DNA of 64,000 nucleotides from Eretmocerus hayati (GCA_029851415.1 CM056741.1:162799685-162863684), one strand, 5' to 3'; shown: positions 32,761 through 46,229, counted from the first letter of the stretch. Notes: a model not told the origin generated them from the sequence alone. Made by a program: numbers and translations.

Positions 32761-33596
32761 TATTTTGGGACCAAAATCGTCCCACATGGGGTGATTTGGG
32801 TAAAAAAATTCTTCATTCCCACACGAGTTCTGGTGGATCGTTGCAGTCGATGTTCACTTGTTTGGGTATGAAAAAAAGTATCCAGAATCATGTATCTCAA
32901 ATTTTGAGCCAGACAAAGATATGGCAAGTTTAAGGAGTCACAGACGGGGACAGAGTTGACATTTTCGAAGAAAATTATTTCAGTGATATTAACGTTTCGG
33001 GACCTGAACTTAGACTCTTTTCCGTTTGATTTTCGTCCAATGCAACCAAATAGTGAAGAAAAAGACGATCGAGACAGAATATCTCGAATGGTTTCTGATC
33101 ATCACAATTAGTGTAGTTCAGGTCTTGGAGAATCTACACCCCAAGTCATAGAGACTTGGGGGATTTGGAACACAAAATCCCATTTTAATTATCCCCCATT
33201 TTTTGGTTGAATCACTCATGTATGAACTATACCGAATAGTGTTTGCTCTGGTCGGAACGTTCTGGAATTGACTCGAAACATCGCAAGAGCTTCGTCTCAA
33301 GTAAGTACTATTAGGGCGTGAACTTGCGCTCTATAGGGTACATAGAGAGATATACGTATGTATGTACCACCAACTCGGTAGTTCTCAGACCGCGAATGGC
33401 ATCACCACTGTACAAACTCACACTCACATAAAATGTATGTACAATTATGTATATAGATATCCTGACTGCTAAAGTGACTTTGGATGATAGCATTGTACAA
33501 GTACGGGAGTAACGAGCGGGTACGATGTGTCTCCTGAGAGCGAATGAACACGGATTTCTCACGCATGGTTGGAGAACCTACATATACACTCTCTCT

Positions 33597-33616
33597 CACA
33601 CACACACACACACACT

Positions 33617-33642
<26 letters not shown>
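33597..33642 (+). repeat. CA microsatellite
   Basis: A near-perfect CA repeat of about 46 bases with one CT interruption, preceded by CTCTCTCT. Confidence 0.95.
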
Positions 33643-33647
<5 letters not shown>

Positions 33648-34842
33648 TATCTACATTTTGTTATAGTAGGTAGAGTCGCAAACTCGATGATGCGTTATGC
33701 GCACTCGCGTTGATTGCGAAAATACACATACTAGGTAGGTAGTTACGACCTCTTGGCAAAAGCTCGACTTCCAACATCCTATTCACACGATGCCAACTCT
33801 TACTCTATCTGTATTTGAACCGAACAGTAGACGTCTACTACACACACTCAAAGAGATTGAGAGCCCGACGTACATACATAGTTTCAAGGATACGAAAAGC
33901 TCGTAGCTACCAAATTGCAGCTTTTGTCGTTTGGTTAATGCGACTACGTACAATTTTCGGCTTTTGGCAAACTACGAGAGGGGTTGGTGTGAATTTTCAT
34001 CAACACTGCAGAAAGTTGTATGAGTCCTGCAGTACGAAGTTTGAAAAGTAGTGTGAATGACTCGTGTTCGTGTCAATTTGGATTTCTATAGGTTAACAAA
34101 TTTCAAGAGATCAGAAATACTCTGGGGATGTAACATTTTTTCCCCCCATAACGATGTAATATTCTGGAGGAAGCTTTTGATACTGAACACGCTGATTGCG
34201 AAGTCAAGTTCTTAGATTGTAATTCGAATTTTTAAATTTGTGAACTTCAAATTTTGACGCTGAAACCATTCATTAAAATGGATATGAGTTGGTCTAAAAA
34301 ACTTCGTTATAATGGAAAACATGTTGTCATTCAAAAGTTTGGATTCCCGAACTAAATTGATTGATCCGAAGCCAAATTGATCATTGGTTGTTTTAATATT
34401 TTATTGATGATGTGCTACAGCAAACTACTCCTGTAATTTTATTGTTCCGGAAAACAAGACTGGCCTCCCCCCAGCATGTAAACATGTTCATTTCAAGGAG
34501 ACTCACGCGATTTTGAAATGATCGATGCATTCAAAATAGGAGGCTAATAAATCAGTGAATACAATCTAAAAAGTAAGAGAATAATATTTCGGCCTCTGGT
34601 TCCATGTTGCAGCTGAAAGTTATAACTAGATATATTTCTCAAATTTTAAATTTCAGACCTCTGGGTAACTATTCCATGGCAATGAAAAAATCCATTGTTC
34701 GAAAAATATCTTGAGATCTTGAAATAGTCAAATCTTGAAAATCTAAGAATTCATTTATTTTCCTTCGGCGAACTTTCCAACCATCCATTTAAATACGTAG
34801 TTTTTGGATAAATTATTCAAGAATAAATTTAGTTACCACATA

Positions 34843-35773
34843 CACTACCGTTACCGGTCAAAAGTTTAAGCTCACCCAAAATTTTTTTTTTCAATTTTGT
34901 GAGTTGAACTACTCGGCTCTATTTGACCGTAGAGGACTCTTCTGGAGCTCATTTTGAAGGTTTTTTCACGTACTTTAAGATGGTATTATTCATTTTTATC
35001 CGTACGGATCGGGATCTTTCCAATTTGAGCTTGGAAAAGTGTCAATTTCAACGATTTTTGAGAGAATCTTTTGGTTCGTGCCAATTTGAGCCACATGAAT
35101 TTTTCAATATGAGAGTTGTGGGATAGAAAAGTGAAATTCTACATCTTCATAATCCGTTTTTGGACGTTCCTCTACGCCACTTCCAGTCCGAGCTATGACA
35201 CTTTCTCTGAGAGAAGATTTTTCGCGAAAACTAGCACCTGTATTCAAAAATGACGAGAAAATTCACTTTTTGGGACTTATTTCAAAGATTTCTCGTTTCC
35301 TTGTTCAAGATATAGATGAAAGATGACAGAAATGATATGATTATACTTCATAAAAATGCATGTCTCTATCTCTCTCGAATTGAAATGCTATTTTTTGCGA
35401 GAAATCTCCCCTCAGAGAAAATGTCATAGCTCGGATCAGCATTGGCGTAGAGGGACGTTCAAAAACGGATTTCGAAGCTCCAAAATAGTACTTTTGTATC
35501 CCACAACTCCCATATTGAAACATTCATGTGGCTCAAATTGGCACGAGCCAAAAGATTCTCTCAAAAATCGTTGAAATTGACACTTTTCCAAGCTCAAATT
35601 GGAAAGACCCCGATCCGCACGGATAAAAATGAATCATGCCATCTTGAAGTACGTGAAAACCCCTTCAAAATGAGCACTGGAAGAGTCCTCTACGGTCAAA
35701 TAAAGCCGAGTAGTTCAACTCACAAAGTTGAAAAAAAACTTTTTTGGTGAGCTTAAACTTTTGACCGGTAGTG
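34843..35773. mobile_element. Foldback MITE with Tc1/mariner-like ends
   Basis: The two halves are long inverted repeats of about 440 bases, ending CACTACCG...GGTCAAAAGTTTAAGCTCAC and its complement, with TA on both sides (34841-34842 and 35774-35775). The TA target and a CACTACCGGTCAAAAGTTT-type end are typical of Tc1/mariner. The left end has a 3-4 base insertion. No transposase remains. Confidence 0.85.
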
Positions 35774-36701
35774 TATGTATGGGATCTCAGTTATAGTCCC
35801 TTTAAACTGTATTTCCAGATTGATGATGCACAGATTACTTTTGATCTTTGAAAATAGCGTAGGAAGATACATTTCCAGAACTCCATAAGACCATGATATC
35901 TAATCCCAACGATGTTCCTAATACAACCCTGCAGGATCAGCATATCCACAATCATTGATGAGAGAGATGAAAAAAATGCATAAATCATAATTTCAGATCA
36001 ATAAAGAATGTCAAATTGAAAATTTTTTGTTCAGTTTCACTAAATACAAAGTCTCAAGTATTTTCTGCTTCAAAGCGAGAAACGAGTGTCCATGATTCGA
36101 TTCAGAGGTTGAATTAACTTTAGAGACGGGAGGTTCTCTCCACAAAGCACTGAAACGTAAAAGGAGACTCCGCTTTAGCAAATTGGCCCTCCCTGTGAAT
36201 GCCAAGTGAGCAATGCGTGATTCAATTAGTTCCATTGAAATAGAAATTTAGGAGTGTAATTCAGCAGCCCTATAGCGTAAGATAAATGGTGATGAAATGT
36301 GCTCAGAGACGAGTTTTGTCGACAATTGAGGCGTATGCGTTTGTTACGTGATGGAGAGTTGGAGAGAAAATTACCTTGGGATCATTAAATTTCTCAGTAT
36401 CGAGTAATTCTCCAAGTCTTTCGTGGCAGTCAAGATTTTGTCCTCGTGAATTCACTTTGAGGAAGTACAATAAATCGAATTAATCTCGTCTTTACTTCGT
36501 CGTTCACGTGGAACGTCAAATAGAGTATTTGAACATGTTGCATAGCTGGCAATTAAAATACTACTAACAAAAATTTTAACTCTAGGTTATTATTTTGAAA
36601 AAAATTCTTCAAACTGTAAGCAAGCATCTTATCTACTTGCACTAATTTTATTCAATTTCTAAGGAAATGCTTGAGTACGTATCTCGTGATTTTCATATGT
36701 A

Positions 36702-38032
36702 GGGGAGAGTAGGGCGAATTAGGACAGGTTTTGCAGTGGGGCTATCGGCGACACTTGGAGCTAGGCGCACCACGGGACTTGAAAGTTCAACTATTGAATA
36801 TATTGTAAAAAAATTTTCAGACCTCTAGGCCTTAGCGTTCATACTTTTTTTTGAAGTTTAAGAAAAAAAATCTGTCCTAATTCGCCCCGCGTTTGGGGGC
36901 ACTTTTGGACAGTTTGGGGGGGGGGGCAAATTGGGACAGCCTTTGAAGATCGAGGTATACTGCAATATTCCTTACCTACCTTGGTAGAAATTCATCCTAA
37001 TGTAACACATTATCAGCCATAAAATGGCCATTTTCAGCCAAAATTGGCCAAAAATAGCCATTCTATGTCTATTAATGTGTTACATCGAAGTAAATTTCTA
37101 CCAGTAGAGTCGAATTTGCTCACCAAAACACGTGGTAGTAACCCTAAATTCAGAGGGAAACCCGCCCGCGATCTTTACATCCTCCCATAGGTTCAGCGAG
37201 CGAGCCATTTTTGTATCATTTTTTAACAATATTGGAACAGGCACTTCATTGGCGCACTACCGTTTTCAGCAATCAGTAATCGACTCGCGGCTTCTAAGAG
37301 TCTACTTTCATTAGTTTTTCTTGATATTGGAGGTACCCATACTTGCCACAAGCCAACGATCCAAATGGTAGAGTGCGACAATCAACCGGATATCAGCGAA
37401 TATAACGGTGAAAAATGCGAAAATCGAGCACTATCTTCGAACACGTTGAAAGCGACTTCTGACCTCTAAACTGACTCCTAAGACGGCCATTGGACACCGT
37501 AACTTCTCTCCCATTTTCAATCATCTAACTCACTCTCAACCTCCCGCGCTTCGAAAAACTCGCACAAATGCATACGCGCCTCGATACGGGCAATTATCCT
37601 CGAAAAACACGGACAGGCGATCGGTCGACCGATTTTAGATCGGATTTAGCATTGTCCTAATTCGCCCCGTCCAGTTTGTTTTGAAATGCCCCCGCCAAAA
37701 TTGCGATAACTTGGGATCAAGTGAGCCGATTTTGACCCACGATGGCTCAGAAATCTTCGTTTTGTGACGTAGTTTTCGACCCTCAAATGGCGATGAAGCC
37801 CCTCCTGTTTTGCGGGAGTGGCGTGGAATATTGCATTTTCAAAATAAACCACGCGAGGCCCTGAAAAATCACCCCTATATCAGCATGGACTCCCAGTATC
37901 GTTTCAGGAGGTCTAACCGCGATAAAAACCATTGTCTGTGATGGTATTAAAAAAGAATTTAGGCGGCGAAAGCCTAATAGATGCGCCTCTGACCGAGCTA
38001 TCTTGCTTGTCCTAATTCGCCCCACTCTCCCC
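36702..38032. mobile_element. Terminal-inverted-repeat element flanked by TA
   Basis: It begins GGGGAGAGTAGGGCGAATTA and ends with the near-perfect complement TAATTCGCCCCACTCTCCCC, with TA on each side (36700-36701 and 38033-38034). It is 1,331 bases long with no transposase-sized frame. TTCGCCCC words recur inside at 36880 and 37660, and a hairpin (about 36983-37107) lies in the interior. Non-autonomous DNA transposon. Confidence 0.85.
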
Positions 38033-39089
38033 TATCCATCTGAATCTAGAAAATAATCTTTGAAGAATATGTAAACAATTAGTTAAAATGGCTATAAAGT
38101 AAGAATTTCCAATTTCGTGAAAAAATCATAACATGCATAGAATTCTTGAGCAGAGGAACAAAAAAATTTCATCATTTGAAATCGTTCATCCAATGGACGA
38201 TGAGTGTCGCAAGTGAAATACTGTTGACTCAGGTAAGAAGCAATTCAGTCCAATGATAATGCTTAGCCGGAAATGAAGTCGTTCTGCGAAACGCATGCGA
38301 TTTCATAACTGTATAGAACACTTGTACGAGTGCAAACAAGTATCTCGTACAATTCATTATACATCGTGCTTGTGTTCAAGCTCTCGACATTCACTAGCGG
38401 CAAAATTGTTATTCCAAGAATGAGAGAGATGAAATAATGAGATTCACAGATACTACTCAGTTCTTGGAAAAATATCAGATATATTGAGCACGTTCTCCGT
38501 CATCTCATCATCGCATAATGTTTCTGGAAATTTTCTCTTAAACGACCCAGACAACAAGAAAAAATTTGTTCACCATTTCCAATTTCATCTCAAAGTTGAG
38601 TCGCCGGATTTAGTGAGTTCTAGAGAATTCACTCTGAGAACCGCAAACGATTTTATCAAACTTCACGATAAAAAAAATTTGATCATAAGTCAAAAATTGA
38701 ATGATTCCACTTAGAAACTTTTTGTCATAAATTTCACTCTTGCGAAAATTGTATAAGTGGCTTGAATCCAAATTGTCAATTTTTCTAGTCCTCAGTGCGC
38801 GGTCAGCAAAGTTTCTTTTTTTCGGTAGAGTGTGCGCACCATTCACACAAAAGCATACTCTAGTTGTTAGACTCGGCTGTAACAATACTTAGTTTTTCAC
38901 GGCAAACTCATTCCCATAATGCCCCGAGGATAAGGTGTACAAGTTGGATTGTTTTGCGAGGAGCTAAAGTCGGATATACATCTCAAAATTAAATTAATTA
39001 AGCGCCTGTCCAATTTTATCCGTCCGGATGCCTCGTATCGTGGTGTCGTCACTGGTGCTGATGGTGGATCGGTGGGTTAGTGGGTCGAT

Positions 39090-40740
39090 GACTCGGTGGG
39101 TCCTGTGTCGGTGGGTCCAGTTGGTTGGTGGATTGGTTGATTCGGTGGGTCCGTGTTGAGTCTGGGGCTGTGACTGAGGCTGGAGCTTAGGCTTTGGCTG
39201 GGGCCGAGGCTGAGGCTAAGGCTGGGGTTGAGGCTGGGTGACTGAGCTGATGCTGGGACTAAAGCTGGAGCTGAGGCTAGGGGCCTCGACAAGAAGTTTC
39301 CGCACCTACGCGCAGTCCACGTGGCCGCGAAAAAAAATACATGGGAAGTAATGGGAAGAGTGGGGGTAGGTCTGCCCGCGGCTTGCTCCAATGTCCGCGC
39401 ATGCGCGCTTCACTACCATTGCTTCCCATGCATTTTTTTCGCGTCCGCGCGGACTGCGGACAGGCGCGGGAACTTCTTGTTGAGGCGCTAAGGCTGGGGC
39501 TGACGCTGGGCTGCGGCTGGGGTCGAGGCTGGGGCTGAGGCTGAGGCTGAAGCTGGTCCTGTGGCTAGGGATGAGGCTGGGCCTGTAGCTCGGGATGAGG
39601 CTGGGCTGCGGCTATTTTTAGGGAAGATATTCTCATTTGTTCCCATTTATTTTTAATGAGAATCAAGAAGATTCAATGGATTATTCTGGCTATAGGGCTG
39701 GGGCTGGACGAGGCTGGGGCTGTGGCTCGAGCTCGGAGTTAAGGCTGGGGCTGAGGCCGAAGCTAAGGCTCAGGATGGGGCTGGGGTCAATGTTGGGGCT
39801 GGGGCTAAGCTGGAGCGTGGCCGAGGCTGAGGTTGGAGGCTGTGGCTGTGACTAAGGATGAGATTGGGCTGGGGATGGGGCTGGAGCTGGATCTGGAGCT
39901 GGGGCAGTGGCTAAGCGTGAGACTGGCGCTGGGATCGAGGCTGGAGCTGGGGCTGGGTCTGGGGCCAATCTTAGGGCTGAGGCTAAGCTGGAGCGTGGCC
40001 GAGGCTGAGGTTAGAGCTACCGCTGGGGCTGGAGACTGTGGCTGTGACTAGGGATGAGATTGGACCGGGGCTGGAGCTGGGGCTAAGGCTGGGACGGTGG
40101 CTAAGCCCGAGACTGACGCTGAGGCCGAGCTGGAACTAAGGCTGGGCTAGGGCTGGGCTGAGTCTGGGGCTGTTGCCAAGGCTGAGTCTGGGACTGAGGC
40201 TGGGCTGTGACTGGAGCTGGGGTTGAGGCTGGGCTGTGACTGGAGCTGGAGCGTGGCCGAGGCTGAGGTTGGAGCTAACGCTGAGGCTGAGGCTGGAGGC
40301 TGAGGCTGTGACTAGGGATGAGATTGGGCTGGGGCTGGAGCTGGAGCTAATGCTTAGGCAGTGGCTAAAACTGACGCTGAAAGTGGCCTGAAACTTACGC
40401 TGGTGCCGTGGCTGGAACTAAGGCTGGGCTCGGGATTGGCCGAGGCTGTTGCCAATGCTGAGTCTGGGACTGAGGCTGGGGCGTGGCTGGGACTCAGGCT
40501 GGGCTGTGGCTGGGACTGGCACTGTGATTGAGGCTGGAGCTGGTCCTGTAGCTAGGGATCAGGCTGGGCTGAGGCTGAGGCTCGCCCGAAGATGAGGCCG
40601 GGGTTGTGGTTAAGGCTGAGGTTGACTGGGACTGAGGCTGAGACTGGGGCTGGAGCCGTGGATGGGGCGTGACTGAGACAGGGGCTGGGATTGGGGCTGA
40701 GGCCGTCGCTGGGGCTGGCGTACTGGGCAAAATTCCCAGA
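39090..40740 (+). repeat. GGCTGR hexamer tandem array
   Basis: About 1.6 kb of degenerate GGCTGG/GGCTGA repeats, G-rich on the plus strand throughout, interrupted at 39288-39487 by a hairpin element and at 39610-39690 by AT-rich sequence. The proline-serine-glutamine or glycine-leucine-rich open frames are repeat artefacts. Confidence 0.92.
39288..39487. mobile_element. Hairpin MITE inserted inside the hexamer array
   Basis: Left end CCTCGACAAGAAGTTTCCGC and right end GGGAACTTCTTGTTGAGG pair, as do the interiors (CGCAGTCC, GCGAAAAAAA, CCCATG). The array continues on both sides, so the element inserted after the array formed. Confidence 0.75.
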
Positions 40741-41031
40741 TACTTACTGGAGATTCAGGAACCTCACTGTGCGCAACATTACCCCAAGTCAATAGTTCTC
40801 AATCACAGTTACTAGGTTACATCAAAGATATTCTCTTCTCCGAATCCACTGTATTATGAAATCTCAATGTTACATTGTTGAACTACAGAAGCATTTCAGA
40901 GGCTCATACCATATCAGAGACACTCCCAAGCCGGACGAGCGTTGGCGAGGTAGGCAATAACGCTAACACTTATTGAAGCTCAGTATTTTATAACAAGATT
41001 TGTAACTAAATCACTGAGTCCCATCAGCTGC

Positions 41032-41265
41032 ATGAGTCCATACAAAAATCTCAGGTTTGATGATCATATTTGTCACAATTATCAACAAGGAAGCGGTTCT
41101 AAAAGGTTTTCCAGGATATATCCAAGTGAAAATTACAGATCAAAAGAATTGAAAGAAATCGAAAATGGATTTTGTTACCAACCCTATTTTACAATCCAAG
41201 ATATTCCGCTTCCACAAGTATATAAGAGTATCATTTTTCAGGAATATGTAGACTGGTATTTTTAG
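41032..41265 (+). other. Unassigned 77-codon open frame ending in a hairpin
   Basis: The composition looks coding-like (SENYRSKELKEIENGFCYQP, FQEYVDWYF), but there is no recognised family, signal peptide or splice context. The stop lies inside a perfect 16-bp inverted repeat, CTGGTATTTTTAGTCG (about 41252 and 41335). It could be an exon or gene remnant. Confidence 0.25.
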
Positions 41266-42056
41266 TCGAAATGATACGCAAACTTGTAACGCAGATTGCA
41301 GCGCCATGGATAAGCTTATCCCGCTAGCGGATTCCGACTAAAAATACCAGCTTAGTGGATTTCATCAGACACATTTTCATTTCTTCCTGTGAGCAATTGG
41401 ATACCCTGTAATATAAAGGATATAAAAGTAATCTTTATTTGAATCTGACTCGGATCCTGACAGTATGCGATACTTTGAATACAGATATAATTTTATCGGG
41501 AAAAATGAAGACTCCCGTGGAATATATCTATTCTGCAACCAATAGCCTCGCTAAAAGTAAGAGTATGTTTCGGTGAACTCACCAGGAGAGCATTGTGCAT
41601 CCAGACCACGGATTCGGCTTAAATTTTAGAGATAGCCCCTATTGATCATCGAAAGGTAATATCTGGGACCGCAGGCTCTGTTGGGCAAACATTTCCGAAA
41701 TATATAGACTGTGGAATTGGCATTGCGAATATATCCGAATGCATTCTTACATATTTGCATCATTTGTCCTCGTTGCAAATGATAATGTCACAAGTTACAG
41801 CTCGGAAACTTTCAAGTTCTAGGCTCTGCTGGTTCGGCTGTTGTCTTTTAGAGATAGAAAATGAAGACTACCTACTCCTATTTGCAGCCAAGTCTGTGAT
41901 CCGCACATCGTGAACTTCCCTTATGAGATTTGGGATACTTTCGGGAAAGTTGTACGAATTCGGGCACTTCCTGATCGTTCGTTTCCCAGATTAATAAACT
42001 CTGTGCAAATAAAGAGCATTTATCTATCTTAAAAGTTATTTCATGACGGATAATTA

Positions 42057-42071
42057 CCCCCCCCCCCCCCC
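42057..42071 (+). repeat. Poly(C) tract, 15 bases
   Basis: An uninterrupted run of C followed by TCCCTC. Confidence 0.9.
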
Positions 42072-43203
42072 TCCCTCTTCGTGGATCATAAGATGAGAAA
42101 TTTTCCAACTCCTAAACGTTATCTCCAGACTTTAGTAGAATACATAAAAATAAATCTACGAAGTCACCGAAATCTTTTCAGCTCCATTGCAGACATTTAA
42201 AATTGTGCTCAATGTCTTTTACAATGGGATAACTCGATAAAACCCATCAAAATTGCTCAGATCAAACTCTCAATCCATCACATCATCAAGAGTAGGCTCA
42301 TACCATGAAAATTTAAGGATTCCATGCCATCCTCTAGAAAATTTGATTATGATCTCGTTGCCATAATCAAATCCATCAATGTCGACAAAGAATCTCACAT
42401 CCCTTTTTGAGAAGAACTAAGATTATTGATCCGAATCGACGTATGACAAGGATAAAGAAACGGCGAAAGAATAAAATTCAAACGTGCATGCAGAAATTGA
42501 AGAAGTAAATTGAGCATTCGTGCATACTCTGGCTTCACCTTTGTGAATTTTGCAGAAAATTTTCCTCTATGTCTTCAACTGTGAGTGCCTACCATTCTTT
42601 CTTGAGTCGTACTCTTACTCGTCTATTATCCTTTGATGTATTTCAACCACTAAAAGAATAGAGTATGCCCACTTTTTGCTCACTTTCATGATCCGGCAGT
42701 ATTTTTGCATGTACCCTTCGAATTTGGTATATGATGATCTCACCCTGAACCTTTGAAACGTCGAACAAACTTTATTTCTTTTCGAAAAGAAATCCATTAA
42801 TCTCGACAACCATATCGCACCAGATATTCCACTGATATACTCGTACTATCCCATCAAATTTTTCCAATTACGATTACATCTAAAAGTAGTGTAAGTAATT
42901 ATGAGGGGTCAGTAAATTTGAGTATAAAACAAATAAAATAAACTTAATCGATAAAAAAGTTGAACAATCCTACGGCTATAAACCGACTGATATAATGAAA
43001 CAAAAACTCACGAGTCAGCTTTCACTTTGCCTGTCAGACATTTTCACTGAGCTCGAAGCATGGCACACTAGTGCATTCGTTTTTATTAAACTCTTTCGCA
43101 AATTTCTGCATATATTTTTAGCTTACTTTGGAAGCTAGCAATCACATGTTTGCCATGCGTGAAAAAACTGAATGTTTGAGGAAGCAAGAGTACGTTTGAT
43201 CGA

Positions 43204-44704
43204 GTGAGCACGCTCAAACAATTGCAAAAAGTTATTCGAGATAAAACTTTCATAAATTCATACGGACTATCGCTAACGCACATCGAAAAATATAACCATT
43301 GGATTGCAATTGATTTTATTTATTTGTACGGATCGCTTCCTAACTATCGCAATTCTCTCAACTCCGACGAGTTAGTCGTCCGAGTAAGTTTCGGAATTCA
43401 TAATGAAATTTTTGCTCAGTATTGACTTTTTTGTTTCTCGTCCGTATGTAAATAGATTGAAATTGTTCATCTTGGATATTTCCTCAAATAGGAGGGAAAG
43501 AGTTTGAAAATATAATTCATCAAAATATTTTATTAGCATTATCAAAGTTGGACTTCCAAAAATAGGTTGGAAAGTTAATAGTTGTCTCGAGTTTGTTTCT
43601 GAATATGATTGATAAAGAGAGTCTCCCAATTTTGACTGTTCAGCAAATATTCATTCAAAAATGATTGAATTTCATGAGGATTCCATAATTAAACTCAACG
43701 AACCATTGTCGTGGTATCAAAAAATTCAAATAGATGAATTGCAAGGAGGAAGTCCCTTTTGAAGTACTTGGTTATAATCCGAGTACAATGGACCCTTCAA
43801 TGCAATGCCAACATTTTATCAGAGAGCTTTTTGAACAATATGTTGAAGCCGTATAGAGGGTCCACAAACTGTTGAACTGTCAAGGTGTAGCTAAGCTTTC
43901 ATTTTCAAATCCGTCCATTTATTCAGTTGACAATGTTGACCATTCTCAGAGCAATGGCTTCTGATTCGAAAAAAATATATTCCAATAATCCGTTGGAGTT
44001 TACAGGAGATGAATTTCGTTTAATGAAGAAGCGCCAAAGTTATACGTCATGACGATAATGGAAATGTGGGAGTTTGTATATTGATAGTACATTTAATTCT
44101 TCTCACTAATTGAATAATCTGAGTGACATATTGTTCATTAGGTCATCGTTGTATGTAAAAGTCTGTATGAATAGTTTTGGTTCATATAATCTCCATCAAA
44201 AACATTCGCTGTGGTGGAAATAATCTATTTAATTTTCACCTTGATTAGCGGTCGATTGTCATTTCACTATCTTTTAAGGCAAAGAGTATTGAAAAACTTT
44301 ATATGCATTGAATTAATTTTCAATCACACTTACCCACTTTCAAATTTTGAAATATTCGTTGGTATTGATTACTCGGAGAGAACTGACAACAACCATGATC
44401 AAAATTTTTATGTGCAATACATACATAAATACTTCAAAATTATGTCATCGGTGCTCAAATGTAATGATGATTATCAATTTTTCGGTCAGCTCAATATAAT
44501 TTGATGGAAACCCGAGATAAGATATCTAATTATGATTCATCTCAAATGAAATTTGCTCACCAGTACGTAAATTTTTGTATCTACTTTAATTCATCTAGTG
44601 AAATTGCTTTTTCAGCGCAATTAGGGCTTCATTACAAGGGTACTAAATTTCATCTTGATGAGAAAATTGAGAAATATTTCATGATAAAAATCAACCATAT
44701 TTGA
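43204..44704 (+). pseudogene. Decayed coding region of unknown family
   Basis: A series of plus-strand open pieces in shifting frames: 43204-43425, 43661-43762, 43734-43856 (40 codons, ending ELFEQYVEAV), continuing past a TAG to 43964, 43954-44052 (NNPLEFTGDEFRLMKKRQ), 44045-44113, 44211-44504 and 44501-44704. Neighbouring pieces overlap by a few bases, as expected of a gene broken by small indels and stops. The amino-acid make-up is charged and protein-like rather than random AT-rich translation. I recognise no family. Unrecognised introns are an alternative. Confidence 0.4.
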
Positions 44705-46229
44705 AATTCAACACCACAATGACGTGTATAGTCTGTATTCTCTACCAGATCCGAGCTGGTTGTAAAAAATGAAAAAAAAAAAGGATCTGAAAGAACAAAC
44801 TTGAAAATTTTAAACAGTAGTGGACATATGCCAGCTGGCTGTATAATGGATAAAAACACGAAAAGCCATTTCCAAAGCACGAGTTTGAAAAGAGAATTCA
44901 TGTTGTGAAAGTCAGTCGAGCATGGAAACAAAAAAGAGAAGAACGACGACGATGCGGATAAAAGTTTCACCTGATGCGCGTACGTATACTAAAGTTCTGC
45001 ATTTATTCACTTTGAAACTCGCGTATCGATAGAACAATGTCAACTCAATTTTCAGGAAACTACTTGGGGAAAAAACACATCGGTCAGCCATTATTCGAAT
45101 AATTCCAACTCCCAAAAATTTCAAATTTTCAATGTGTACCAGAGTACCAAGCTTCATCCTCGATTACACTCATCGTAAATAATCACATAGTAGATAGAGA
45201 GTATATGAACCTTTGCCAAAATGTTCGTATTTGCCAAAGCTCCCTCTACTATGTTCTCTGAGAATTTCGTCCTCATTACGTAGGTGCTCTTGAACTGCAG
45301 CGTAAACTTTCGTCGCCCATCATCCACGATCGTCTCACGAGTACACAATCTATATATATATATCTAGGATATAGACACAAGAGTAGGCACGAGTCAGCGG
45401 TCCGAATATGTATAGAAAATCACGAGGCTGGAAACACTCTAGATCAGAAATACGTGTATGTGTGTGTGTACGAAATGATAATATGTGAGATTGTATATGT
45501 ATACTTGTGTGAGTAAATGAGTGAGTCTGGGCTACATATACTTTCTCCATTCTTCACGTCAAACTGGTTTCACGATAGCCCTTTTGTAAGAGCTTGCTTC
45601 AGGAATGCTCTGAGCTGTGTCCGCAAAAAGGCAAAGCTATATAGCCGTAGAAAAGCTATGAGTATTAACAGCATGAGGCCTGGCGGACGCTGTAAGTGGA
45701 GTAAGACTACGTATAGTCAGACGGTCGTACATTAATTGTACCTGATGGTTCATTTTCTGTGTTCACGCGATTGGATTAAGCTTGCACCTTGCACCTGAAT
45801 TTCTCGATTTTCACGAGGATAGAGAGGTAGGTGTCTAGGGTCTAGAACAATTTAGAAGATTCAGATCTGGGATACGGAGAGATGGGATGCGAGCGAGGGT
45901 AAGAGAAACGACACGGAAATCGGGATTCTCGACTTTGTGAGTGGGATTGCTCTCCTGGCACCGAGACGATAGCGACAACGTTTTTGCAATCGGGTTTGAG
46001 GTAGACCGGCTGGTGTGACAATTTGATCGTGTTCATCTTTGCTGAGGTTCTGGTAAGGAGTGAAAGAATATTCAGGAAATTGAGAAAATGGAAGTCAGCA
46101 ATTCTGAGCAGATTTTTTGAAATATGATGAATTGAAATATGATTTGGTTTGCCATATTAAACGATATTATTGTGCAAAAACGTGATTCCAAAGATCCGTG
46201 CAATTTTGGCGTTTTTGAGATTCAACATG

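Noticed and set aside
36902..36932. G-run at about 36917 as a regulatory quadruplex
   Set aside because: It is a simple tract inside the 36702-38032 transposon and is probably a slippage product.
38133..38216. A short frame ending IVHPMDDECRK, resembling the DGECRS tail
   Set aside because: It lacks the partner cysteine at the C-x10-C spacing and has no signal peptide or clear splice acceptor; a match of D-x-E-C-R is likely chance.
39077..39391. Proline-, serine- and leucine-rich open frame on the minus strand
   Set aside because: It is a translation of the GGCTGR hexamer array and the inserted hairpin.
45154..45348. Candidate alternative first exon of tmem151 (a minus-strand segment with a GTAATG donor)
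   Set aside because: The phase does not fit exon 2; the exon at 29817-29797 fits phase and donor consensus.
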